Origin: Methylococcaceae bacterium UBA1147
Lineage (GTDB): Bacteria > Pseudomonadota > Gammaproteobacteria > Methylococcales > UBA1147
NCBI GenBank assembly: GCA_002311315.1
Contig: DBZZ01000081.1
Coordinates: 33,528-44,492 of the forward strand
Direction: 5' to 3'
DNA: 10,965 nt
Part shown: piece by piece, positions 1 through 6,342 of the stretch
Layout: each line of letters opens with the position of its first letter
Position numbering within the stretch: position 1 is the stretch's first letter
The notes under the pieces: model-generated
What the model saw: the letters and a program-made list of their open reading frames with translations, nothing else
The model's database searches: none
What the model was told of the DNA's origin: nothing
Made by a program: the position numbers and the translations under genes

Positions 1-2
1 CT

Positions 3-221
3 CAAGCAGCATATGACAAGGTTATCGAGATCAATAGCGAAACCTGGGCCGGCCCCCTGGAAGGTGCAAAAAGCAAGCTTCGCGTTGGGAAGGTCAAAGC
101 AAAGAAAGGGAAATTGGACCAAGCCCTAAAATTATGGACCAGCGGCCCCAGAAGTTCGCTGCCGATGCTGGAATCCTTGTATACTCACAGCAACAAAACG
201 CATTCGGTGGGTTTCAATTAG
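3..221 (+). CDS. C-terminal fragment of a TPR-like protein (5' end outside window)
   Basis: The frame is open from the window edge and ends in TAG at 219-221, giving 72 residues of a C-terminus. The segment is rich in Lys and Ala, and the stretch GKLDQALKLW resembles the second half of a tetratricopeptide repeat, a helix-turn-helix protein interaction module. The last 25 or so residues look like an irregular tail without repeat character. A strong hairpin terminator follows about 60 bases after the stop, which supports this as the real end of a transcribed gene. The rest of the protein, including any signal peptide or catalytic domain, lies outside the window, so no function is assigned. The reading frame is fairly secure; the TPR assignment is tentative because it rests on about one repeat. 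Confidence 0.6.
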   Translation, partial: QAAYDKVIEINSETWAGPLEGAKSKLRVGKVKAKKGKLDQALKLWTSGPRSSLPMLESLYTHSNKTHSVGFN

Positions 222-279
222 TCATTGCGGTAACAACCACCAAAGCCAGTACCAAAGCGTCTAGGCTTTAGAGTAAAAG

Positions 280-314
280 AAAGAGCCTCTCGGGTGTTGC
301 CCGAGAGGCTCTTT
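280..314 (+). terminator. Rho-independent-type terminator, perfect 15-bp stem
   Basis: Bases 280-294 pair perfectly with 300-314 around a 5-base loop (TGTTG). The right arm ends in CTTT, and the left arm is preceded by an A-rich run (275-282). The downstream T-tract is short on the + strand, while the A-rich flank gives a T-rich tail on the - strand, so it may work in both directions. It ends the transcript of the gene finishing at 221. Confidence 0.85.
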
Positions 315-695
315 CATGTCCGGGCCAGTACAAATATCTCAGTCTGGCTACCCTCCCCAAGAAATCGGTTTCTCACCTTGACCCTCAAGCTCTTTCCTGC
401 CTGACGACAAGACCCATCCAAAATACCTTTGCCGCTGATTAACATTGGACCCTGAATGCAGTACCGGCGATTACACAGATCAAGAGTCTTCGGCCCGACC
501 GGGTAGGCTTGACCCTCCGCAGGGTCGCTTGGGTTCATTATTCCGATCGGTCTACCGGTTTCGATTCGCCGCAGGGCTATCGACAACAGGCCTGTACAGC
601 ACAAAGATCGCAATCGAATCTCGTGGTAACATAAACCCCCTTCGATAAGAACAATGATAAACCGCTGAATAGCGGCCCAGATTAGGAGTCGGTGC
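315..695. other. Intergenic region upstream of the radical SAM gene, no credible gene
   Basis: About 380 bases lie between the terminator and the GTG start at 696. Open frames occur on both strands but their translations are of biased, low-quality composition with no recognisable motif. Small dyads are present: GACCCT/AGGGTC at 511-526 with a 4-base loop, the palindrome ACAGGCCTGT at 586-595, and CCGCT-GAAT-AGCGG at 662-675 just before the ribosome binding site. No sigma-70 promoter with both elements at good spacing was found; TTGACC at 378 and 509 lack a matching -10. The promoter of the downstream gene must lie here, but it cannot be placed. Confidence 0.5.
684..688 (+). promoter_or_regulatory. 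Shine-Dalgarno AGGAG deciding the GTG start at 696
   Basis: AGGAG lies 7 bases before GTG at 696-698. The next in-frame ATG (residue 10) would cut into the conserved N-terminal strand MNILLVYP, so the GTG start is preferred. Confidence 0.75.
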
Positions 696-2291
696 GTGAA
701 TATCCTGCTTGTGTACCCCAAGATGCCTTATTCATTCTGGTCCATGGACCACCTGATGAAAATGTACGGCAAGCGGTACAGCTATCCGCCCTTGGGTCTT
801 TTGACCGTTGCGGCAATGTTGCCTACAGAGTGGGACAAAAAGCTGATCGATCTGAATATCGGGGACGAACTGACTGATTCTGACCTGGATGATGCGGATT
901 ACGTCATGGTCAGCGCCATGAACGTTCAGGAACCTTCTTGCCGCGAGATCTTTGCCCGCTGTGCCCGAACCAGCACCAAGGTCATCGCTGGCGGCCCCCT
1001 GTTTTCTCACGAATTCACACGGTTCACGACCGTTGACCATTTCGTCCTCAACGAAGCCGAACTAACACTGCCGAGGTTTCTCGACGACCTGGAAAAAGGC
1101 TGCGCCAAGCGAGTCTACGGTACACCGGAGATGGCCAATGTCCACACAACCCCGATTCCCCTGTGGGAACTGGCCGATCTGAAAAAATACGCCTACGCGG
1201 TCGTACAGTATTCCCGAGGTTGTCCCTACATGTGCGACTTCTGCGACGTCACGGCACTGTTCGGGCGGAAACCCAGAACCAAAACGGCCGAGCAAATGAT
1301 TGCCGAACTGGAAGCATATGGCGATATCGACCAATTCGGAATGGTTGTTTTCGCTGACGACCACCTCGCGGGAAACAAGAAGGTCCTCAAATCCGAACTA
1401 TTACCGGCCCTGATCAAGTGGCGCCAAAGAAAAAAGCTGGCCGTAACCTTCGCGACTCAGATCACGATCAATCTGGCCGACGACCCGGAACTCATGGACC
1501 TGATGCTGAAGGCCGGGTTCCAGAACCTCTTTATCGGCATCGAAACACCGGACGACGAAGGACTCGAAGCCTGCAAGAAGTCGCAGAACCTAAAACGCGA
1601 CATGATCGAGAACGTAAAGCTTCTGCACAGATCCGGATTTGTGATTACCGCTGGATTCATCGTCGGCTTCGATACCGATAAGGAATCAATTTTTCAAAGG
1701 CAGGCCGACTTCATCCAGGAAAGCGGGATCGTCATCGCCGGTGTCAGTGTACTGAAAGCACCCCCTGGAACCGAACTCTACACGCGAATGAAGCAAGAAG
1801 GGCGCCTGATCGAGGAATTCAACTTTCACGAAAGTGAAACCAATATCATACCGATCATGGACCCTGATGTTCTTCGTGACGGGTACAACCGTCTGCTCAA
1901 AACCATCTATTCGCCGGAGAATATTTACCAACGAACGCAGAATTTTCTCAACGAATACAAGAAAGACTCACTCTGCAATCCGGTTAAAATCACTGACATC
2001 AAACTCAGTGTACTGGCGCGTTATACAGCGATCATCATCCGAATCGTCTATTACCTCGGCATCAAGGGAAAGCACCGCGGACAATTCTGGAGACTGATCG
2101 GCTGGGCCCTGAAGAATCAACCTGGCCTGGTTGATGCCGCCCTGGGTTTCGGTGTCTGGATCTATGATCTGGGCAAGATTTACGAAAATCATACGGCACT
2201 CGGCCATTACGATTCACATGTCGCGAAGATTCAGCCAAGGAACACCATCGAAAGCGCTCCAAAGGAAGCCTTAGAAGAAGCCATGAACTAG
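696..2291 (+). CDS. B12-binding domain radical SAM protein (DUF4070 type), 531 aa
   Basis: The protein belongs to the cobalamin-binding radical SAM superfamily. These enzymes cleave S-adenosylmethionine at a [4Fe-4S] cluster, and many methylate unactivated carbons through methylcobalamin. An N-terminal Rossmann-like B12-binding domain spans about residues 1-140 (MNILLVYP start, PPLGLLTVAAMLP at 31-43, AGGPLF at 98-103). It lacks a DxHxxG motif, which is usual for this superfamily. The radical SAM core follows, with the cluster motif CxxxCxxC at C176, C180 and C183 in SRGCPYMCDFCD, then FGRKPRTK, GIETPDD (281-287) and AGFIVGFDTD. The last 170 or so residues match the DUF4070-type C-terminal region. 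HpnP hopanoid C-2 methylase has the same architecture, but the N-terminus here is unlike the HpnP form and no hopanoid genes are adjacent, so hpnP is not assigned. Substrate unknown. The start is GTG with a good Shine-Dalgarno. The next gene is a carbamoyltransferase on the same strand. Confidence 0.9.
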   Translation: MNILLVYPKMPYSFWSMDHLMKMYGKRYSYPPLGLLTVAAMLPTEWDKKLIDLNIGDELTDSDLDDADYVMVSAMNVQEPSCREIFARCARTSTKVIAGGPLFSHEFTRFTTVDHFVLNEAELTLPRFLDDLEKGCAKRVYGTPEMANVHTTPIPLWELADLKKYAYAVVQYSRGCPYMCDFCDVTALFGRKPRTKTAEQMIAELEAYGDIDQFGMVVFADDHLAGNKKVLKSELLPALIKWRQRKKLAVTFATQITINLADDPELMDLMLKAGFQNLFIGIETPDDEGLEACKKSQNLKRDMIENVKLLHRSGFVITAGFIVGFDTDKESIFQRQADFIQESGIVIAGVSVLKAPPGTELYTRMKQEGRLIEEFNFHESETNIIPIMDPDVLRDGYNRLLKTIYSPENIYQRTQNFLNEYKKDSLCNPVKITDIKLSVLARYTAIIIRIVYYLGIKGKHRGQFWRLIGWALKNQPGLVDAALGFGVWIYDLGKIYENHTALGHYDSHVAKIQPRNTIESAPKEALEEAMN

Positions 2292-2363
2292 GCCGCAACG
2301 ATGGTTACTGCCAGGCGTCAGAAATTACCCCGTAGGCCCAGGTCGAATCAGACGACAGCCTCA

Positions 2364-2381
2364 TCACGAAAACTTTCGTGA
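2364..2381. repeat. Short dyad TCACGAAA-AC-TTTCGTGA in the rSAM/carbamoyltransferase gap
   Basis: Bases 2364-2371 are the exact inverse complement of 2374-2381, separated by 2 bases. As RNA it gives a 7-bp stem with a 4-base loop; as DNA it could be an operator half-site pair. There is no T-run after it, so it is not a typical terminator. A second small hairpin (CCTCTG at 2401-2406 with CAGAGG at 2412-2417) follows. The rest of the 234-base gap shows no gene. Confidence 0.4.
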
Positions 2382-2525
2382 CTCTTGGCTTCCAACCTCT
2401 CCTCTGAGTTCCAGAGGGCCACACCCTACCTCCGCTGTTCTCCCCAACCCCGCTTTAAGAATGACCCCATGTCCGGCAACCACTGAAGTCCGCCACACTC
2501 AATTCGCACCCGCACCAATCTCGAT

Positions 2526-4253
2526 ATGAAGGTATATTACATCGGTCTTTCAGTCTCCACCCACGACCCCGCACTCGCCATCGTCGACCAGGACGGTACG
2601 ATACTCTTCGCGGAAGCCACCGAACGCCATTTGCAATACAAGCGGGCGCCGAATTGCGAACCGGACAACGAACGGTTGCCGAGTCTGCTGAAGGAATACT
2701 GCGACCCGGACGCAGAATTCGTCGCCGCCATCAACTGGAGGAAGTTCTCGGTCCGTTTTTCGCGCCTGCTTTGCCAACTGGGGATCACCTCGGCAACGGC
2801 CATATTCAATTCCAGCGATACCGACGTAAGATTTAACACCCCTTATTCGTTGCGGACAAAGATGATCAACGCCTTTGCAGCATCGATGTACGACAGACTG
2901 GGTGTCGGCTTCACCTATGCAATGAAACTTGGTTTCCCGCGAAGCCGTTACAGTATCCGCCATTTCCCGCATCACCTGTGCCACGCGGCCCTTGCCAGCT
3001 ATACCAGTCCCTTCGATGAAGCATCTTGCATGATTGTCGACGGCGCTGGCGATTTCGGTTCGTTTGCCTACTACCGCTACCGGGAAGGGAAAATCGAACC
3101 TGTTGCCGAGCACAAGGGTTTCGCCAGCCTCGGCAGGTACTACGCCGACATGACCTGGTTATGCGGATTCAACCCAGACAAGGGAGAAGAATGGAAGGTC
3201 ATGGGCTACGCTCCCTACGGCTCGCTGGATTCTCGCTGCTACGAATTGCTCAAATCGATTTTTACTTTCCGGAGATCACGGATCCATGGGCTGTCGAACA
3301 AAACTTACCAGGAGATCCTGAGAAAGCTGCAGCACTGGCTGGACAGCGGTACCCTGGACACCGCGAACCTTGCGCATACTGCACAACAGGTGTTCAGCGA
3401 AATCCTGATCGAGGCGGTACGCAATTTCTATCAGCTTTGCCCGTCGCAGAACCTCGCAATGGCAGGTGGCTGTCTGCTGAATTCGTCTGCCGCAGGCATG
3501 ATCGAAGAAAATACTCCCTTCCAAAAGCTGTACGTCCCATCTGCACCAGCAGACGATGGAACCGCTCTCGGGGCAGCTTTGCTCGCCTACCATGAGAATC
3601 ACCCGGGAAAAGCACCTGGAAAACGTTTCGGAAACCCCTACCTCGGTTCGAAGATCCCACGGGTGAAAATGGAACAGGTAATCCGTATCGCCGCTATTCC
3701 GAACTTGGAACATTTCCCGGGAACAATCCATACTGAAACAGCCCGACTACTCAGTGAAGGCAAGCTGGTTGGATGGATTCAGGGAAAAGCGGAATTCGGT
3801 CCCCGCTCACTCGGAAACCGTTCGATTCTGGCTGATCCCAGGCCTGAAGGCATGAAGGACACCATCAACGCCCGAGTAAAGTTCCGCGAGGAATTCCGAC
3901 CTTTCGCACCCTCGATCCTTCACGAATTCGGACAAGAATACTTCGAAAACTACCAGGAAAGCCCGTACATGGAACGGACCCTCAAGTTCAAAAATGAAGT
4001 ACAGAACAAGGTCCCTGCTGTAGTGCATGTTAACGGAACCGGTCGCCTACAGACGGTCAAAGCCGAGTACAACGAAAAGTTTCACGCGTTGATCAGGTCC
4101 TTCCACGGACTGACCGGGATTCCTCTTCTCCTGAACACCAGTTTCAACGTCATGGGGAAGCCCATCATCCATTCCCTGGAAGACGCCCTCAGTGTTTTCT
4201 ATACGAGCGGCCTGGACGTCCTGGTCGTAGGCGATTACATGATCCGCAAGTAG
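2526..4253 (+). CDS. O-carbamoyltransferase, NodU/CmcH/TobZ family, 575 aa
   Basis: Members of this family use carbamoyl phosphate and ATP to form a carbamoyl-adenylate and pass the carbamoyl group to a hydroxyl of a sugar, antibiotic or lipid. The length fits the family. The N-terminal Kae1-like domain (about 1-360) carries the metal-binding HxxxH at H149/H153 in FPHHLCHAALASY, then MIVDGAGDFGSF (169-180), EEWKVMGYAPYG (221-232), AMAGGCLLNS (311-320) and SAPADDGTALGAAL (339-352), whose Asp343/344 would complete the metal site. The C-terminal domain (about 375-575) has AEFGPRSLGNRSILADPR (422-439), KFREEFRPFAPSIL (452-465) and LLNTSFN (535-541). All key motifs are present, so the enzyme looks intact. 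ATG at 2526 is the first possible start after an in-frame stop at 2484-2486, but no Shine-Dalgarno precedes it. It follows the radical SAM gene on the same strand after 234 bases. The acceptor substrate is unknown. Confidence 0.93.
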   Translation: MKVYYIGLSVSTHDPALAIVDQDGTILFAEATERHLQYKRAPNCEPDNERLPSLLKEYCDPDAEFVAAINWRKFSVRFSRLLCQLGITSATAIFNSSDTDVRFNTPYSLRTKMINAFAASMYDRLGVGFTYAMKLGFPRSRYSIRHFPHHLCHAALASYTSPFDEASCMIVDGAGDFGSFAYYRYREGKIEPVAEHKGFASLGRYYADMTWLCGFNPDKGEEWKVMGYAPYGSLDSRCYELLKSIFTFRRSRIHGLSNKTYQEILRKLQHWLDSGTLDTANLAHTAQQVFSEILIEAVRNFYQLCPSQNLAMAGGCLLNSSAAGMIEENTPFQKLYVPSAPADDGTALGAALLAYHENHPGKAPGKRFGNPYLGSKIPRVKMEQVIRIAAIPNLEHFPGTIHTETARLLSEGKLVGWIQGKAEFGPRSLGNRSILADPRPEGMKDTINARVKFREEFRPFAPSILHEFGQEYFENYQESPYMERTLKFKNEVQNKVPAVVHVNGTGRLQTVKAEYNEKFHALIRSFHGLTGIPLLLNTSFNVMGKPIIHSLEDALSVFYTSGLDVLVVGDYMIRK

Positions 4254-4293
4254 GGATTGTCCTTCAGAAACAGCTCAATGCCGGGTTTTGGCG

Positions 4294-4299
4294 TATACT
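4294..4299 (+). promoter_or_regulatory. Possible -10 element TATACT of the lipoprotein gene
   Basis: TATACT at 4294-4299 differs from TATAAT at one position and lies 42 bases before the likely ATG at 4342. No TTGACA-like -35 sits 16-18 bases upstream (the bases there read CAGCTC), so this is a weak call resting on the -10 alone. Confidence 0.3.
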
Positions 4300-4341
4300 G
4301 AACAGTTAGTCCTGACACAGGTAACGACTAAGAGACACAGT

Positions 4342-4887
4342 ATGACGATGACACGCACACAACAGCGAACGCTTGCAATGGCAATTTTCGCGCTTTACCT
4401 AACGGGTTGCAGCTCGAGCGATCCGGACCTCGCCGAACAGGAATCCGACAGCACGAAGAAAGCCGCATCAGCCAAACCCCACCGCTTTGATGGCCTCTGG
4501 GAAGTTATTGGAAAAACCGCTAACGAAAACGGTGTCAGCGAGGCTGTCTGCGGAAACGAAACCGGCAAGGGAATCATAACCGTCAAGGATTCCAAGATAA
4601 CCGCCACCATTACCAACAAGTCCGGCTTCGACTACACGGCCAGGGGACGGATGGATGAAGACGGGACACTGCATGCAACAATGATCTACATGGGCTACGA
4701 TGCTGCCGAAGCTACGGGGCACTTTTCAACGGAAACCAACACCGGAAAGGGAACCTTTCACGATGTGGTCAACCTGTGTCCGGGAGTCTGGGAAACAAAA
4801 CGAATCGGCATGGCCGAAGCGACACCACAGACCGAATCCGTCAAGCAATCAGTCAGCACCCAACAGCCGGTTGGCAACAGCGGGTGA
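4342..4887 (+). CDS. Small predicted outer-membrane lipoprotein of unknown function, 181 aa
   Basis: The N-terminus has a charged stretch (MTMTRTQQRT), a hydrophobic core (LAMAIFALY) and a lipobox LTGC with Cys23 as the lipidation site. Ser at +2 suggests transfer to the outer membrane in a diderm cell. A Ser/Asp/Glu/Lys-rich linker (24-48) leads to a compact, probably all-beta domain (about 48-155) beginning RFDGLWEV, with alternating polar and hydrophobic strands. C70 (AVCGNE) and C146 (NLCPGVWE) could form a disulfide. The tail (156-181) is Gln/Ser/Thr-rich and probably disordered. ATG at 4342 is chosen because it is preceded by AGAGA at 4331-4335; ATG at 4348 is an alternative, and an upstream in-frame TTG at 4288 would add 18 residues that spoil the signal peptide. 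The family is not recognised, although the DGxW opening recalls small lipocalin-like barrels. It lies 88 bases after the carbamoyltransferase and has its own possible -10. Confidence 0.8.
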   Translation: MTMTRTQQRTLAMAIFALYLTGCSSSDPDLAEQESDSTKKAASAKPHRFDGLWEVIGKTANENGVSEAVCGNETGKGIITVKDSKITATITNKSGFDYTARGRMDEDGTLHATMIYMGYDAAEATGHFSTETNTGKGTFHDVVNLCPGVWETKRIGMAEATPQTESVKQSVSTQQPVGNSG

Positions 4888-4990
4888 CCCGATACTTCTC
4901 AGGAAACCCTGGTCTCGAGTTGGCCACGCTGATCGCATTGATCATTGCTAGCCAGTAACTCCTGCAGACAGCTTTCCGGCGGGTCAAGAC

Positions 4991-5914
4991 TTAGTCTGAA
5001 ACAGGAGCGTTGATTGTTCCCTTGGACACCATCACGGCCTGGCCCCCTACGCGCACAGTCAGCTGGTTGCCGCCCTTGTTGTCTATCTCGATGTGCAGCA
5101 GACTGAGGCGCGTCTCTTCGGTACCCCGGTCGACCGCGAAGCGATAGCTTCCTCTGCGTGCATTCGACTGTGCACACAGATAACTGGTAAAGGCCGGTAT
5201 GCTTGATCCAATCGGGGGATCCTCACCAACACCGATACGCGGCCCCACCAGTCGCGCGTGAAACTTAGCCGCCGAATTCGCGGTCTGATTGGAAAACAGC
5301 AGGATTTCCTGAGCGGAAGTCGCAGGCGCGGTCGTTTGTCCCCAGATCGACAAATCAAAACGCGCGTCGCGAACGGCCCGGTACGACGTCAACGGAACCA
5401 CCAGATATGGAAATCCGCAGGAGACCATCATCGGCTGATATTTCTTGTTGTCGATTGACCCGACCGGAAGGTTCAGGAACTCGGCAATTTCTATCTCACG
5501 AGGCACAAAGCGGTCGATGACCGGCTCCGGCCTCAGGCTGAACTGAACCAGTTCTGGCTGTCCATCCCGAGCAATGATATTGATGGCCACCGGACCGGTA
5601 TTCTGTTTCAATCGGATCATCGTTGACGGCGCATCCAGAACCACGTCACCCGTCCTCGCCAGTACGAATGCAGTCGCGATAATCGGATGACCGGCGAAAT
5701 CGATTTCGCCCAGGGGCGAAAAGGTGCGCATGGTTCGTCCGTCCGCTTCCCCGTCGCTGTTGAAGACAAACACGGTTTCCGAAAGGTTCAACTCGTTGGC
5801 AAGCTGCTGCATTGCATGGGTATTCAATCCATTTGCCTCCGGGAAGACCGCGATCTGCGCTCCCTGAAACGACCGGTTCGTAAACACGTCGGCTGTATAA
5901 AAAGTATATTCCAA
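4991..5914 (-). CDS. PhzF-family isomerase/epimerase-like protein, 307 aa (TTG start proposed)
   Basis: The PhzF fold pairs two similar halves (diaminopimelate epimerase-like) with the active site between them; PhzF itself isomerises a phenazine precursor, but most family members have no known substrate. Seen here: the N-terminal strand EYTFYTADVFT, LANELNLSETVFVF (38-51) with Glu46 at the place of the family catalytic Glu, FSPLGEIDFAGHPIIATAFVLARTG (65-89), matching the family GHATLATAHVL region, SCGFPYLVVPL, and GEDPPIGSSIPAFTSYL (230-246), the counterpart of the second-half EDPVTGSAH motif. I propose the TTG codon at 5914: it follows GGGGA by 8 bases and starts where family proteins start. 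An in-frame ATG at 5977 directly abuts the nirD stop, but has no ribosome binding site and would add 21 atypical residues. It lies just downstream of nirD on the same strand, so it is likely in the nir operon; no phenazine genes are present. Confidence 0.87.
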   Translation of the reverse strand: MEYTFYTADVFTNRSFQGAQIAVFPEANGLNTHAMQQLANELNLSETVFVFNSDGEADGRTMRTFSPLGEIDFAGHPIIATAFVLARTGDVVLDAPSTMIRLKQNTGPVAINIIARDGQPELVQFSLRPEPVIDRFVPREIEIAEFLNLPVGSIDNKKYQPMMVSCGFPYLVVPLTSYRAVRDARFDLSIWGQTTAPATSAQEILLFSNQTANSAAKFHARLVGPRIGVGEDPPIGSSIPAFTSYLCAQSNARRGSYRFAVDRGTEETRLSLLHIEIDNKGGNQLTVRVGGQAVMVSKGTINAPVSD

Positions 5915-5922
5915 AAAACTTT

Positions 5923-5927
5923 TCCCC
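5923..5927 (-). promoter_or_regulatory. Shine-Dalgarno GGGGA favouring the TTG start of the PhzF-like gene
   Basis: GGGGA on the - strand lies 8 bases before TTG at 5914. The competing ATG at 5977 is preceded only by GTTTGA, which contains the nirD stop codon and no purine-rich site. Confidence 0.55.
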
Positions 5928-5977
5928 AAATCTGTTTTTGTTGTTAACTGAACTCGGCTGCAGCGGCCGGCCGGCAT

Positions 5978-6310
5978 TCAAACGACGGCCATTTGCACCC
6001 GCTTGTCATCCAGCCGGACTGGAAAGGTCGCAACTTTCACCGAATCGTCCTCCACGCAGATTCCTGTTTCAAGTTTGAAATGCTGCTTGTGTAGTGGTGA
6101 TGCTACAACCAGATCTCCCTCGATATCGCCGACGATTCCCCGTGAAAGAACATTGGCCTGACCGAATGGGTCATAGTTGTCGATCGCGTAAATCGAGTCA
6201 TCCGATCCCAGATAAAAGATCGCCACCTGCCGATTTTCAACCAGCGCACATACGCCTGCACCGATCTTGAGATCGCTTACGTCACACACCGTTACCCAGT
6301 CTAGTTCCAT
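5978..6310 (-). CDS. nirD: NirD, small subunit of NADH-dependent nitrite reductase, 110 aa
   Basis: NirD partners NirB in the cytoplasmic siroheme nitrite reductase that turns nitrite into ammonium. The protein has a Rieske-like fold; SIYAIDNYDPFGQANVLSRGIVGDIEG (39-65) and VASPLHKQHFKLETGICVED (69-88) align well with enterobacterial NirD. Like other NirD proteins of this type it has no Cys-x-His / Cys-x2-His pair, so it should not bind a [2Fe-2S] cluster. The length is standard. ATG at 6310 is chosen because AGGAAA (6316-6321 on the - strand) precedes it at good spacing and translation opens MELDWVTVCDV; an upstream ATG at 6343 would add 11 residues and overlap the nirB stop. The gap from nirB is 32 bases, consistent with one operon. 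Confidence 0.95.
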   Translation of the reverse strand: MELDWVTVCDVSDLKIGAGVCALVENRQVAIFYLGSDDSIYAIDNYDPFGQANVLSRGIVGDIEGDLVVASPLHKQHFKLETGICVEDDSVKVATFPVRLDDKRVQMAVV

Positions 6311-6342
6311 GTTTGTTTCCTTTCTACTTCGTGTCTGAAACA

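Noticed and set aside
314..721. 135-codon open frame on the - strand opposite the intergenic region and the start of the radical SAM gene
   Set aside because: It begins over the radical SAM start, its stop lies in the terminator hairpin, and its translation is Arg/Cys/Ile-rich with no motif or plausible ribosome site.
696..2291. Naming the radical SAM gene hpnP (hopanoid C-2 methylase)
   Set aside because: The domain order is shared, but the N-terminal sequence resembles the general DUF4070 group rather than HpnP, and no hopanoid genes are adjacent.
4888..4990. Terminator between the convergent lipoprotein and PhzF-like genes
   Set aside because: Only a 4-bp CAGG/CCTG stem near 4900 and no T-run on either strand; nothing convincing.
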